Shown: positions 45,601 to 55,839, counted from the first letter of the stretch. The stretch: DNA of 64,000 nt from Brevundimonas sp. NIBR11 (GCF_027912535.1 NZ_CP115465.1:724001-788000), one strand, 5' to 3'. The notes: generated by a model not told the origin, from the letters alone. Numbers and translations are program-made.

Positions 45601-46000
45601 CTCAGGCGCTCCCGACAGCAAGACCAGACCAACGCTCGCGGACTCACTTCGAGCCGTGGCCAGAGGCCGGCGGCCTCTGCGCGCCGTCGCCGGGAACACC
45701 GGAGTCCCCTCCAGCCCTAACGTCGTGTTCTATTCGCCCGGCCTCGACCTCGGCACGCGAGAACACCTCTTCCTGGCCGTCCTCAAGCAGTTCGTCGTCG
45801 ACGCCGCTTAATCCGCCTACCACGAGACCAGAAGATGCAGGTGTTTTGTCAGCCATGGAGAGCAAACACGCTTGGCGCGTCCGGGGTCCAATGTCGCTTT
45901 CGGAACAGACCAAAGAGCCCAAGCCGCTGTCATCCAAGGCCAAGCTAGAACGGCAAGCGTGTTCTGAAACCGAAGAAGCTTTTGGAGATCAAAGGGACGA
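45601..46000. other. Intergenic region before tRNA-Lys, no confident gene
   Basis: 400 bases. A minus-strand frame starting at ATG 45856 and ending at 45644 (70 acidic residues) has no Shine-Dalgarno and is left uncalled. Frames overlapping the tRNA give the well-known 'VGDVGFEPTTR' translation artefact. This would be the right-hand inner edge of the putative island. Confidence 0.5.
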
Positions 46001-46076
<76 letters not shown>

Positions 46077-46239
46077 GTACCATCGTCGCGCGGGCGTCAG
46101 GGACGTCCGGCGAAGGGGGCGGAGATAGAGACATCGGCTGTGGGATGCAAGGCTTTTCCGCCCGGTGTTTCGGATCGTCGCAGGGCGGTCTAGGGTTCGC
46201 CCGGAATCGGCCCGGCAAGGGTCATCGGGGAGCGAGTGA

Positions 46240-47691
46240 ATGGCCTTCTGGAACCGGCGCAAGTCGATCGATGCGATGCACCAGCCTTCGGACGGGCCAA
46301 GGCTGAAGGCGACGCTCAGCTGGCCCCACCTGCTGGCATTGGGCGTCGGGGCCATCGTGGGGACCGGCATCCTGACCCTCATCGGCGTCGGCGCCGGACT
46401 GGCCGGACCGGCAGTGCTGATCTCCTTCGCACTGGCGGGTCTGGTCTGCGCCTGCGCGGCCTTGGCCTATGCCGAGCTGTCGACCATGATGCCGCAGGCG
46501 GGCAGCGCCTACACCTACTCCTACGCCGTGCTGGGCGAACTGATCGCCTGGGTCGTGGGGTGGAGCCTGATCCTCGAATACTCGCTGGTGGTGTCGGCCG
46601 TGGCCGTGGGCTGGTCGGGGTATGCGGTCGGCTTCCTGACCGGCTTGGGTATCGACCTGCCGATGGCGCTAACGACCGGACCTCATGTCGAGGGCGGGCT
46701 GATCAATCTGCCGGCCGTGGCGATCATCGGCGTGGTGACCGGTCTGTTGCTGCTGGGCACCCGAGAGAGCGCGACGCTCAATGCGGTGCTGGTGGTGATC
46801 AAGGTCGTGGCCTTGATCGTCTTCGTGGCCATCGCGCTTCCGGCGTTCGATCCGGCTCACTTCACCCCCTTCATGCCCAACGGCTTCGGGTCTCCGACCC
46901 TGCCGTTCCAGGAGGCCCTGACCGGCCAGCCGGTGGTGCAGACCGGCGTCATGGCGGCGGCGGCGATCATCTTCTTCGCCTTCTACGGCTTCGACGCCAT
47001 CTCGACGGCGGCGGAAGAGACCAAGAAGCCCGAGCGCGACCTGGCCATCGGCATCGTCGGTTCGATGCTGATCTGCACGGCCCTCTATCTGGTCGTGGCG
47101 GCCGCGGCGATCGGCGCGCGTCCGGTTGAAAGCTTTGCGGCCAGCCCCGAACCTCTGGCTCTCATTCTGCGCGAGATGGGGCAGGGAACGGCGGCGCAGT
47201 GGATCGCCGCGAGCGCGGTGATCGCCCTGCCGACCGTGTTGCTGGCCTTCCTGTTCGGCCAGAGCCGCATCTTCCTGGGCATGGCGCGCGACGGCCTGTT
47301 GCCGACCTCACTGGCCAAGATCTCGTCGCGTGGCGTGCCGGCGGTGGTGACGGTCTTCACCGCCATCGTGGTGGCGGCGCTGGCGGGAGTGATGCGTCTG
47401 GACGAGCTGGCGTCGCTGGCCAATGCCGGGACACTGGCGGCCTTTGCGGCGGTAGGGGTCAGCCTGATCGTCCTGCGCCTGCGCGAGCCGAACCGGGTGC
47501 GGACCTTCCGGGCGCCGGTCTGGTGGCTGGTCGGAGCGATCACGGTGATCGGCTGCATCGTCTTCTTCTTCAGCCTGCAGCCCAGGACCCAGTTGTATTT
47601 CCTGTATTGGAACCTCGGCGGCCTGCTGGTCTATTTCCTGTGGTCGGCGCGGAATGCGCGTTTGGCCAAGAACCCTGACCAGGCCGCCTGA
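46240..47691 (+). CDS. APC family amino-acid permease
   Basis: 483 residues, about 12 membrane helices. LGVGAIVGTGILTLIGVGAGLAGPA is the helix-1 substrate motif of APC transporters. YAELSTMMPQAGSAYTYSY and FFAFYGFDAISTAAEETKKPERDLA are further signatures typical of cationic-amino-acid-type members. ATG 46240 follows GGGGAGCGAGTGA. Moves amino acids across the inner membrane; specificity unknown. It overlaps the Hpt gene by one base. Confidence 0.93.
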   Translation: MAFWNRRKSIDAMHQPSDGPRLKATLSWPHLLALGVGAIVGTGILTLIGVGAGLAGPAVLISFALAGLVCACAALAYAELSTMMPQAGSAYTYSYAVLGELIAWVVGWSLILEYSLVVSAVAVGWSGYAVGFLTGLGIDLPMALTTGPHVEGGLINLPAVAIIGVVTGLLLLGTRESATLNAVLVVIKVVALIVFVAIALPAFDPAHFTPFMPNGFGSPTLPFQEALTGQPVVQTGVMAAAAIIFFAFYGFDAISTAAEETKKPERDLAIGIVGSMLICTALYLVVAAAAIGARPVESFAASPEPLALILREMGQGTAAQWIAASAVIALPTVLLAFLFGQSRIFLGMARDGLLPTSLAKISSRGVPAVVTVFTAIVVAALAGVMRLDELASLANAGTLAAFAAVGVSLIVLRLREPNRVRTFRAPVWWLVGAITVIGCIVFFFSLQPRTQLYFLYWNLGGLLVYFLWSARNARLAKNPDQAA

Positions 47692-48044
47692 TGTCCCGTC
47701 GCGACCTGTCGGGCGCTGTCGACTTCGCCGTGCTGGACGCGGTGACCGGCGGCGACGACGGGGTCGCGGAGGAGATCCTCGGCCTGTTCGTGCAGCAGGC
47801 CGAGATGTGGTCGCAGATGCTGGACGCCCGGATCGAGGGCTGGCGCGACGCCGTGCACACGATTCGGGGCGCGGCGGCGGGGATCGGGGCCGGACGGCTG
47901 GCGGAGGTCTGCGCCGACGCCGAGGCGGCGGAGAATGCCGTGGCGCCGGCCAAGTTGGATCACGTTAGGGACGCGATGGATCAGGCACTCGCCGATGTGG
48001 CGGCCTGGCGGCACGAGCTCATGCTACGGAGCCTGAAAGGCTAG
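47691..48044 (+). CDS. Hpt domain protein (phosphorelay)
   Basis: 117 residues of a four-helix bundle. AVHTIRGAAAGIGAGRLAEVC carries the phospho-accepting His 56 in an HxxRGaa variant of the usual HxLKGaa. EEILGLFVQQAEMW is the first helix pair. Takes or passes phosphate between kinases and receivers. No cognate kinase gene adjoins it, and coupling to a permease gene is unusual. Ends in a 4-base convergent overlap with DUF1330. Confidence 0.85.
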   Translation: MSRRDLSGAVDFAVLDAVTGGDDGVAEEILGLFVQQAEMWSQMLDARIEGWRDAVHTIRGAAAGIGAGRLAEVCADAEAAENAVAPAKLDHVRDAMDQALADVAAWRHELMLRSLKG

Positions 48045-48337
48045 GACTGGAACCCGTCGACCAGAAAGACGCGCGACGTCGAGGCGGCTTCGCGAATCCG
48101 GAGAGCGGCCTGGTATTCGGGCGAGGCGCGCCAGGCGACGGCCGTCTGTCGATCCGGGAACTCAAGAATGACCACGCGGGCGGCCGGGGCTTCTCCGGCG
48201 ATGGCCGTCCCGTTGCCGCCGCGCACGATGTAGCGGCCACCGTGGGCAGCGACCGTCGGAGCCGCCAGTTTGGCGTATTCGGCGTAGGCCTCCGGATCGG
48301 AGACGACGATTTCGTGGACTTCGTAGGCGAGGGGCAT
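48041..48337 (-). CDS. DUF1330 domain-containing protein
   Basis: 98 residues. YEVHEIVVSDPEAYAEYAKLA and RVVILEFPDRQTAVAWRASPEYQ match DUF1330, a dimeric ferredoxin-like fold of unknown function. It follows the chorismate mutase gene by 8 bases in the same direction. Confidence 0.93.
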   Translation of the reverse strand: MPLAYEVHEIVVSDPEAYAEYAKLAAPTVAAHGGRYIVRGGNGTAIAGEAPAARVVILEFPDRQTAVAWRASPEYQAALRIREAASTSRVFLVDGFQS

Positions 48338-48345
48338 GGCGGACC

Positions 48346-48705
48346 TCAGCTGCGCGTGCGGTCGTAGACCGAGAACTCATGGGCGATGCAGCGGTCGATC
48401 AAGAGGCGCCAGACCGGCTCGGCGATGTCGGGCGACAGGTGGTGGGCCTCGGCGCTGACCAGCACTTTCGAGACCACGTCCTCGATGCGGGCCTGATCGT
48501 GGACGGCGTCGCGGTTGGGTTTGATGCGGGCGGCGGCGTCCATGTAGCGCTGGCGCTCGGCGAGCAGGGCGACGAGGGCGCGGTCCAGGGCGTCGACGCC
48601 CTGACGGACCTCGACCATGGTGGTGCAGGCGGCGGGATCGACACGGGCGTCGACGGCCACGATCTGGGGGTGGTGTTCAGCCGACAAAGGCGCGCTCCAG
48701 AACAT
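48346..48705 (-). CDS. Chorismate mutase family protein (AroQ class)
   Basis: 119 residues from ATG 48705, which overlaps the reductase gene by 29 bases. GTG 48660 (about 104 residues) would avoid most of the overlap and may be the true start. EVRQGVDALDRALVALLAERQRYMDAAARIK and EDVVSKVLVSAE, EPVWRLLIDRCIAHE are the all-helical AroQ pattern with conserved Arg/Lys/Glu. Converts chorismate to prephenate, or may be an isochorismate-pyruvate-lyase-like variant. Confidence 0.85.
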   Translation of the reverse strand: MFWSAPLSAEHHPQIVAVDARVDPAACTTMVEVRQGVDALDRALVALLAERQRYMDAAARIKPNRDAVHDQARIEDVVSKVLVSAEAHHLSPDIAEPVWRLLIDRCIAHEFSVYDRTRS

Positions 48706-49492
48706 AGTCGCCGGGCTCTGCGTTCGAGCCCTCTTTCAGGCCGAAGCCTTCGAGCAGTTCGGCGGTATCCTTGATCATGGCCATGGAGCCGCACAGCATG
48801 ACCCGGTCGCGCTCTGGCGAGAAGCCGTGGGGCAGGCCGAGGTCGGTGAAGATCGCACCGGACGCGATGCGGTCGGTAATCCGGCCGGGCGTCTCGAAGT
48901 CCTCGCGGGTGACGGTCGGATAGTAGGTCAGCTGAGCCTTCGCCTCGTCGCCGATCAGGGGATCGTCGTGGATGCCCGAGGTCAGGAAGTCGCGGTAGGA
49001 GAGGTCGGCGATGTTGCGGACCGTGTGGCAGACGATGACGCGGGCGAAGCGGCTGTAGGTGTCGGGGTCGCGGGCGACGCTGAGCCAGGGGGCCAGACCC
49101 GTGCCGGTCCCGATCAGCCACAGGGTCTCGCCGCCGGTCAGGGCGTCCAGCACCAGTGTGCCGGTCGGCTTCTTGCCCATCAGGACCTTGTCGCCGGGCT
49201 GGATGTTCACCAGACGCGAAGTCAGGGGGCCGTCGGGCACGGCGATCGACAGGAACTCCAGTTCCTCGTCCCACGACGGGCTGGCGATGGAATAGGCGCG
49301 CAGCACCGGCTTGCCGCCAGCTTCGCCCGGCAGGCCGATCATCACGAACTCGCCGGAGCGGAAGCGGAAATCCTCTGGGCGGGCGACGCGGAAGCTGAAC
49401 AGCTGATCGGTCCAGCGATGGACCCACTGAACCTCGAGCTCGTGGAAGGCGGAGGGCTTGGGAGGCGGCGGGGAGAGGGCGGCGTCGGTCAT
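48677..49492 (-). CDS. fpr: Ferredoxin--NADP reductase
   Basis: 271 residues. FAD-binding RAYSIASPSWDEELEF and GDKVLMGKKPTGTLVLD, NADP-binding LIGTGTGLAPWLSVARDP and MLCGSMAMIKD, and the short C-terminal VLERAFVG of the bacterial FPR class. Moves electrons between NADPH and ferredoxin or flavodoxin. First of the fpr-chorismate mutase-DUF1330 set on the minus strand. Confidence 0.94.
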   Translation of the reverse strand: MTDAALSPPPPKPSAFHELEVQWVHRWTDQLFSFRVARPEDFRFRSGEFVMIGLPGEAGGKPVLRAYSIASPSWDEELEFLSIAVPDGPLTSRLVNIQPGDKVLMGKKPTGTLVLDALTGGETLWLIGTGTGLAPWLSVARDPDTYSRFARVIVCHTVRNIADLSYRDFLTSGIHDDPLIGDEAKAQLTYYPTVTREDFETPGRITDRIASGAIFTDLGLPHGFSPERDRVMLCGSMAMIKDTAELLEGFGLKEGSNAEPGDYVLERAFVG

Positions 49493-49585
49493 TGCGGGGT
49501 GTAATAGGGGCTCGGCGGGGTTCGCGAAAGGCGGTGCGACGTCGGGGGATGACGGCGCCGATTTCTGAGACTAGCGTCCGCGCCC

Positions 49586-51829
49586 ATGCGCACAGTTCTT
49601 CTTGCTTCCGTCTTCGCCCTGACGGCCGGTTCGGCCTACGCTCAAGCCAATCCCGCCGTGCTCACGCCGGAGCGGGTGTTCGCCAATCCCAGCCTGAACG
49701 GCCCGGTGGCCCAAGGGGTCAGCCTGTCACCGGATGGAGAGCTGGTCGCCTTCCTGAGAGCGCGCGACGACGACGTCTCGGTGCTGGACCTGTGGGCCGC
49801 GCCTACGGGGCAGGGGGAGCCGTTCAAGCTGATCGACGCGCGCGCCCTCGTGCCCGACGCCGGCGAGCTGTCGGAGGCCGAGAAGGCCCGGCGCGAGCGG
49901 ATGCGGATTTCGCAGCGCGGCGTGGTCGAATATTCGTGGGACGAACAGGGGCGCTACATCCTCGCGCCGCTGGAGGGCGACATCTTCCTGGCCAACCGGG
50001 AAGATGGCTCGGTGCGCCGCCTGACCGAAACCGAGGCCGACGAGATCGACGCCAAGGTCAGCCCCGAAGGCAACTACGTCAGCTTCGTGCGGGATCAGGA
50101 TCTGGTGGTGATGAACCTGAGCTCGGGCGACGAGCAGGCGGTCACCACGGACGGCGACGGCCTGATCACCTGGGCGACGGCCGAGTTCATCGCTCAGGAA
50201 GAAATGGATCGCGACACCGGCTACTGGTGGAGCCCGGACGAAAAATACATCGCCCTGCAGCGCACGGACGAGAGCCCCGTCGACGTCATACCGCGCCTGG
50301 ACATCACCGGCGGCGGGGCCAGCGTGGTCGAGCAGCGCTACCCGCGCGCGGGCCGGCCGAACGCCATCGTCGACCTGTATGTGCAGGACGTCGCCGCGGG
50401 ACGTCGGGTCAAGGTCGACCTGGGGACCGATACCGACATCTATCTGGGCCGGGTGAACTGGTCGTCGGACGGGAAGATTCTCTACGTTCAGCGCGAGAGC
50501 CGCGATCAGCAGACGCTGGACCTGCTGCGCGTCGATCCGGCGACGGGCGCCTCGCGCGTGATCGCGACCCAGACGTCGGAGGCCTGGGTCGATCTGACCG
50601 ACGACTTCCGCGCGCTTTCGGACGGCCGGTTCATCTGGTCGGACGAAAGCACCGGATGGCGACACCTGTATCTGTACAATGCCGACGGGACGAAGGTCCG
50701 GGCGATCACCTCGGGCGACTGGCCGGTCAAGGCGCTGAACGGCGTCAACGAGCGGACGGGCGAGGTGTTCTTCACCGCCTCGATGCGCGACGCCCGCGAG
50801 CTGCCGATCGAGCAGCAGCTGTTCCGCACCAACATGAACCGGGCGACGACCCCTGTGGCGATCACTCCGGCCGGCGGCTGGTGGAGCGCCTCGGTGAACC
50901 GGACGGCGACGGCCTATGTCGGCGACTACTCCGACCCGACCACCCCGCCGCAGTCGGCGCTCTACCGCATCGACGGGACGCGGGTGCGCTGGATCGAGGA
51001 GAACCGGCTGGTCGAGGGGCACCCCTTCTTCCCGTTCGTGTCGCGGATGCGCGAGCCGGAGTTCGGCACCTTGCAGAGCCACGGGGAGACCCTGGTCTGG
51101 CGCATGCAGACGCCGCCCGACTTCGATCCGACGAAGACCTATCCGGTCGTGATGCAGGTCTATGGCGGTCCGAGCACCGGCGCGGGCGTCAAGCGCGGCT
51201 GGCAATCGACGACCAATCAACTGTTGACCGAGGCCGGATACATCGTCTTCCGCCTCGACAACCGGGGCGAGGGCGACCGCTCGGCGGCGTTCAAGCAAAG
51301 CCTCTATCGCCAGATGGGTGTCGTTGAGATCGAGGATCAGGTGTTGGCAGCCAACTATCTGAGGTCGCTCCCCTATGTGGACGACAGCCGTATCGCTATG
51401 ATGGGCTGGTCCTACGGCGGGTTCATGAGTCTGAGGGCCATCACGGAGCCCGCGATGGGTCTCGCTTCGGCCGCTGTGGGGGCGCCGCCGACGGAGTGGA
51501 GCCTCTACGACACCCACTACACCGAGCGCTTCATGTCGACGCCGCAGGACAATCCGGAAGGCTATGCCCAGGCCGACGCCATCCCGCGCCTGGACAACCT
51601 GACCGGCCGGATGCTGTTGATGCACGGCATGGCGGACGACAACGTCATCCTGGAGAACTCGACGCGGGTCATCGACGCGCTCCAGGCCAAATCCATTCCG
51701 TTCGAACTGATGCTCTATCCCGGCCAGAGGCACGGGGTGCGGGGCAACGAAAGGCAGCTGCAACAATGGCGCATGTATCTCGACTTCCTCGATCGCACGA
51801 TCGGATCGCGGGCGCCGTCGGCGGACTGA
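49586..51829 (+). CDS. S9 family peptidase (dipeptidyl peptidase IV-like)
   Basis: 747 residues. Signal peptide ending SAYAQ. An eight-bladed propeller (about 40-480) with WATAEFIAQEEMDRDTGYWWS, which carries the Glu motif binding the substrate N-terminus in DPP-IV. Alpha/beta hydrolase with Ser 609 in GWSYGGF, Asp in MADDNVI and His in GQRHGV. A periplasmic enzyme removing X-Pro or X-Ala dipeptides. Its 3' end overlaps the following amidase gene by 64 bases in another frame. Confidence 0.94.
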   Translation: MRTVLLASVFALTAGSAYAQANPAVLTPERVFANPSLNGPVAQGVSLSPDGELVAFLRARDDDVSVLDLWAAPTGQGEPFKLIDARALVPDAGELSEAEKARRERMRISQRGVVEYSWDEQGRYILAPLEGDIFLANREDGSVRRLTETEADEIDAKVSPEGNYVSFVRDQDLVVMNLSSGDEQAVTTDGDGLITWATAEFIAQEEMDRDTGYWWSPDEKYIALQRTDESPVDVIPRLDITGGGASVVEQRYPRAGRPNAIVDLYVQDVAAGRRVKVDLGTDTDIYLGRVNWSSDGKILYVQRESRDQQTLDLLRVDPATGASRVIATQTSEAWVDLTDDFRALSDGRFIWSDESTGWRHLYLYNADGTKVRAITSGDWPVKALNGVNERTGEVFFTASMRDARELPIEQQLFRTNMNRATTPVAITPAGGWWSASVNRTATAYVGDYSDPTTPPQSALYRIDGTRVRWIEENRLVEGHPFFPFVSRMREPEFGTLQSHGETLVWRMQTPPDFDPTKTYPVVMQVYGGPSTGAGVKRGWQSTTNQLLTEAGYIVFRLDNRGEGDRSAAFKQSLYRQMGVVEIEDQVLAANYLRSLPYVDDSRIAMMGWSYGGFMSLRAITEPAMGLASAAVGAPPTEWSLYDTHYTERFMSTPQDNPEGYAQADAIPRLDNLTGRMLLMHGMADDNVILENSTRVIDALQAKSIPFELMLYPGQRHGVRGNERQLQQWRMYLDFLDRTIGSRAPSAD

Positions 51830-53307
51830 TCCTCGCCGGACTGTCGGCGCCGGCGTTCGCACAGGACACGGCGCCGATGCTGGCGGAGCAGGCGGCCGGT
51901 GCGGAGGCGCGTTGCGCTCACCTGACGATCATCGAGGGGCCCGCCGCTCGAGATACAGGGGCCATGATGCTGAACTGCCAGGCGGATGCTGCGTGGACGC
52001 ATTCGGTGATCCGATGGGCTACGTCGACCGACGTCGCCGCCTATGTGGCGAGTGGGGCCGAGGGCCTGCCGATCTTTTTGAAGGACAACATCGAGACCGC
52101 CGAGATGCCGACGACGGCGGGTTCGCTGGCCTTGGCCGAAAACGCACCGGGACGCGATGCGCCCTTGGTGACAAGGCTGCGCGAAGCCGGCTTCTTCATC
52201 ATGGGCAAGACCAATCTGTCGGAGTGGGCGAACATCCGCTCGACCCGGTCGATCAGCGGATGGAGCGCGGTCGGCGGCCTGACGCCCAACCCGCATGACA
52301 CCACGCGGACGGCCTGTGGGTCGTCATCGGGCAGCGCGGTCGCGGTCTCAACGGGGTATGCGCCTGTCGCCATCGGGACGGAGACCAACGGCTCCATCGT
52401 CTGCCCGGCTTCGGTCAACGGCGTGGTCGGGTTCAAGCCCACCGTGGGTTTGGTCAGCCGCACCCATATCGTCCCGATCAGCCATTCGCAGGACACCGCC
52501 GGGCCGATCGCCGATACGGTCGAGCACGCGGCGCGGGTGATGAACGCCATCGCCGGGTCGGACCCCGCCGACGCCGCGACGGCCGAGGCGGATGCGCGCA
52601 AGGTCGACTATGTCGCCGCGCTGGATGCAAACTCGCTGCGCGGCGCGCGGATCGGGGTGATGCGGTTCCTGGCGAACAACTTCTCCGACGATACGAAGGC
52701 GGCGTTCGAAACCTCGCTGCAGGCCATGCGCGACGCCGGCGCCGAGCTGGTGGAGGTCGCCGAAGGGCCCGACATGCGCGCGATCGGCGGCGGCCAACTG
52801 CTGGTTCTGCTGACCGAGCTCAAGGCAGATCTGAACGCCTATTTGGCCTCGACCGACCCGACGCAGGTGCCGACCCGAACCCTCGCCGACGTCATCGCCT
52901 TCAACGCCGCCGAGCCGCGAGAGACAGTCCTGTTCGGACAGGAGCTGTTCGAGCGCGCCGAAGCGACCAAGGGACTGGACGATCCAGAGTATGTGGAGGC
53001 GCGCGACCGGATCCAGCGTCTGGCCGGGCCCGAGGGCATAGACCGGATGATGGCCGCCAACAATGTCGTGGCCCTGGTGTCGCCGACGACCTCACGCGCG
53101 TGGACCAACGACCGCGACGACGACGATGAGGGGCAGGGCTCGTCCAGCACCCTGGCCGCCGTGGCCGGCTATCCGCACCTGACCGTGCCGATGGGAATGG
53201 ATCGCGGGATGCCGGTCGGGATCAGCTTCATCGCCGGCAAGTGGCAGGACGCCACGGTCCTGTCGCTGGGCTATGCGTTCGAGCAGCGGCGGGCGCGGGC
53301 CAACTGA
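51766..53307 (+). CDS. Secreted amidase (amidase signature family)
   Basis: 513 residues from ATG 51766, inside the end of the peptidase gene. The signal peptide (HDRIAGAVGGLILAGLSAPAFAQ) begins here, so the overlap is genuine. Ser-cisSer-Lys triad: Lys in IFLKDNIET, Ser-rich GSSSGSAVAVSTG, Ser in ETNGSIVCPA. Acts on amides in the periplasm; with the DPP-IV-like partner a role in peptide or amide scavenging is likely. Confidence 0.93.
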   Translation: MAHVSRLPRSHDRIAGAVGGLILAGLSAPAFAQDTAPMLAEQAAGAEARCAHLTIIEGPAARDTGAMMLNCQADAAWTHSVIRWATSTDVAAYVASGAEGLPIFLKDNIETAEMPTTAGSLALAENAPGRDAPLVTRLREAGFFIMGKTNLSEWANIRSTRSISGWSAVGGLTPNPHDTTRTACGSSSGSAVAVSTGYAPVAIGTETNGSIVCPASVNGVVGFKPTVGLVSRTHIVPISHSQDTAGPIADTVEHAARVMNAIAGSDPADAATAEADARKVDYVAALDANSLRGARIGVMRFLANNFSDDTKAAFETSLQAMRDAGAELVEVAEGPDMRAIGGGQLLVLLTELKADLNAYLASTDPTQVPTRTLADVIAFNAAEPRETVLFGQELFERAEATKGLDDPEYVEARDRIQRLAGPEGIDRMMAANNVVALVSPTTSRAWTNDRDDDDEGQGSSSTLAAVAGYPHLTVPMGMDRGMPVGISFIAGKWQDATVLSLGYAFEQRRARAN

Positions 53308-53389
53308 CAGGTCGTCGCAGGTGTGAAGGCCACGCTTGCAGAGCCACTCGGGTCGCGCGACAGTCAACCTGTGGTAGAGGATGGTGCTC

Positions 53390-53665
53390 ATGCGGGTGTT
53401 GTTGATCGTGCCGGCGCTGCTAGTGCTCGGGGCCTGCGCCTCGACCGATCGAGCCTCCACGTCGGGGCGGCATATGGCCTGTCTCGATCAGGCGCGGACC
53501 GGGGCCGTCGAAGCGCGCCCCGGGAGCCAGGCCTTCGCCGCCAACGCCCCGTCGGCGCTGGCGGGACAGGACCCGAGCGCGGGTCTGAACCGTCTGGCCA
53601 CGGCCGGCCGGGCTCAGTCGTCCGTCTATGATCGCTGCATGGCGGCCGCGGGCTACGTCAGCTAA
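53390..53665 (+). CDS. Small lipoprotein
   Basis: 91 residues from ATG 53390, with GTAGAGG nine bases upstream. Lipoprotein signal with lipobox LGAC (Cys about 16). The mature part has two further Cys (MACLDQ and DRCMAAAGY) that could form a disulfide. No known domain; probably an outer-membrane lipoprotein. Confidence 0.8.
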   Translation: MRVLLIVPALLVLGACASTDRASTSGRHMACLDQARTGAVEARPGSQAFAANAPSALAGQDPSAGLNRLATAGRAQSSVYDRCMAAAGYVS

Positions 53666-53707
53666 GCGACACCAGGAACCGGCCCCAAGCGGCGCCGTTT
53701 GGCCCGC

Positions 53708-54168
<461 letters not shown>

Positions 54169-54172
<4 letters not shown>

Positions 54173-54444
54173 GCGACCTGGCGGCCAATGTCGTCGGCAC
54201 CGCCGCGGCGGCCTGTTCGATCGTCAGCTTCGCCCCGCAGATGATCAAGATCTGGAAGGAGCGCGACGCCTCGTCCGTGTCGCTGAAGACCTATTCCCTG
54301 ACCGTGACCTGTTTCATCCTGTGGGTCGTCTACGGCGTGCTGAGCGGGGCGTGGCCGATCATCGTCGCCAACGCCTGCGCCCTGGTCATGGCCAGCGGGG
54401 TGCTGGTTATGAAGTGGCGGTTCCGAGACGGCGATCCCGGCTAA
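54169..54444 (+). CDS. SemiSWEET family sugar transporter
   Basis: 91 residues, three helices. PQ motif at 23-24 (SFAPQMIKIWK) and VTCFILWVVYGVLSGAWPIIVAN are typical of SemiSWEET, which works as a dimer for facilitated sugar movement. Translationally coupled to the preceding gene and converging by 4 bases with the pectate lyase gene. Confidence 0.92.
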
Positions 54445-55808
54445 ATCGCCAGACTGTTCAGCCAGTCCTCGAGATGGGTATAGCCGTCTCCGTCCTTGTC
54501 CGCCGCGCCGTCAGAGACGGCGGGGTCCAGGCCGTGAGCGGTCTCCCAGTCATCGGGCATGCCGTCGCCATCGGTGTCGATCCAGGGCGTACCGGGCGCG
54601 AGGTCGGGCCAGCCGCCGACGTCGGTCTGGGAGTTGATGATCCGGCCCGTGCCGTCCGCGACCCCGGCCAGGATGCGCGTGTCCACCGCGTCGCGGGCGC
54701 GCGAGGCGCCGGCCTTGGCGAGCACCGACACCCAGGCCCGGTCCGCCGTCTCGGTCGCGCCCATGGCCCAGGCGGGCAGGGCGCTCAGGCGGTAGCCGGG
54801 CGTGTCGTCGCCGGTCACCGGGGCCCAAGGATCGGCGGGCGTGACGCCGTCGATGCTATTGCCCTCGAACCAGGCGCGGGCGGCCGAGGACTCCTCCTCG
54901 AAGATCACGCCGCCGGTTGAATCCGGGCCGCGCCTGTAGGCGTTTCCGGCGAAGACATAGGTCGACACGGTCGCGGGGTCCTTGTCGGAATTGTACCCGG
55001 CGTGCCCCTGACCCCAGTCGTAGAAGACGTTGTTCGTGAACTCGAAATAGGGGCCGACCGGATCGACGTCGGGCGTCACATAGTTGCCCGGCCGGGGCAT
55101 GCGGGCGCGGTGCTGGGCCCACAGATTGTGGTGGAAGGTGAAGCGGGCGCCGCGGTTGCCGCGCACGAGGGAGCCGTAGCCGTGGTCGCCCTTCGAATGG
55201 GTCGACAGGTTCAGGCTCTCGGCGATGATCGACCACTGGACGGTGACGGCGTCGATCACCCGGTCGCGGCTGCCGATCGACAGGGTCTCGTCCACCGACC
55301 ATGAGGCCGAGACGTGGTCGAGGATGATGCGGCTTCCTCGGTCGATGGTGACGGCGTCGGTCTCCACCCCCTCCTCGTCGCCGAGGCGTGAGCGGATGTA
55401 GCGGACCACCACGTCGTCCGCCGAGATCAGCAGGGGCTGGCCGCGCAGGGTGATCCCGCCCCCCGGCGCCGTCTGTCCGGCGATGGTGATGCGCGGCTCG
55501 CGGATGCGCAGCGGCGTGGCCAGTCGGATAGTCCCGCCGATGTCGAAGACCACGGTCCGGGGGCCGTCGGTCTCGACCGCCGCGCGCAGACTGCCGGGAC
55601 CCGAATCGTTCAGGTTGGTGACGCGCAGAGCCGCGCCGCCCCTGCCGCCCGGGGTCAGGCGGCCGGCGCCTTCCGCTCCGGGAAAGGCGACGACCTCGGC
55701 CGGATCGGCAATCCCTGAGGGCGCTGCGCTGGCGCAACCGGCGGCTGTGACCAGAAAGACAACCGTGGCCGTTGTGTGAACGAGACGGCTTGCAAGATCG
55801 GTCTTCAT
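54441..55808 (-). CDS. Pectate lyase-like lipoprotein with EF-hand/TSP3 repeats
   Basis: 455 residues from ATG 55808. A longer frame to 55904 crosses the operators and is rejected. Lipoprotein signal ends AAGC. PFPGAEGAGRLTPGGRGG, ITIAGQTAPGGGITL, IILDHVSASWSVDETL and FTFHHNLWAQHRARMPR follow the parallel beta-helix family 1 pectate lyase plan. Two C-terminal calcium-binding repeats (DTDGDGMPDDWE and DKDGDGYTHLEDW) end it. Cleaves polygalacturonate or a similar acidic polysaccharide at the cell surface. Divergent from a TonB receptor with shared operators. Confidence 0.9.
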   Translation of the reverse strand: MKTDLASRLVHTTATVVFLVTAAGCASAAPSGIADPAEVVAFPGAEGAGRLTPGGRGGAALRVTNLNDSGPGSLRAAVETDGPRTVVFDIGGTIRLATPLRIREPRITIAGQTAPGGGITLRGQPLLISADDVVVRYIRSRLGDEEGVETDAVTIDRGSRIILDHVSASWSVDETLSIGSRDRVIDAVTVQWSIIAESLNLSTHSKGDHGYGSLVRGNRGARFTFHHNLWAQHRARMPRPGNYVTPDVDPVGPYFEFTNNVFYDWGQGHAGYNSDKDPATVSTYVFAGNAYRRGPDSTGGVIFEEESSAARAWFEGNSIDGVTPADPWAPVTGDDTPGYRLSALPAWAMGATETADRAWVSVLAKAGASRARDAVDTRILAGVADGTGRIINSQTDVGGWPDLAPGTPWIDTDGDGMPDDWETAHGLDPAVSDGAADKDGDGYTHLEDWLNSLAI

Positions 55809-55825
55809 CAGGCTAGGGTCCTTGT

Positions 55826-55839
55826 TGATACCGGTGTCA
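55826..55839. promoter_or_regulatory. LacI-type operator, copy 1
   Basis: TGATACCGGTGTCA, a near-perfect palindrome (one mismatch) with the ACCGGT centre typical of LacI-family regulators of sugar-acid and polysaccharide genes. It lies 18 bases from the pectate lyase start and could block its transcription. Confidence 0.75.

Noticed and set aside
45644..45943. Acidic minus-strand frame before tRNA-Lys
   Set aside because: Composition is possible for a small acidic protein, but no Shine-Dalgarno precedes any ATG and no motif is seen.
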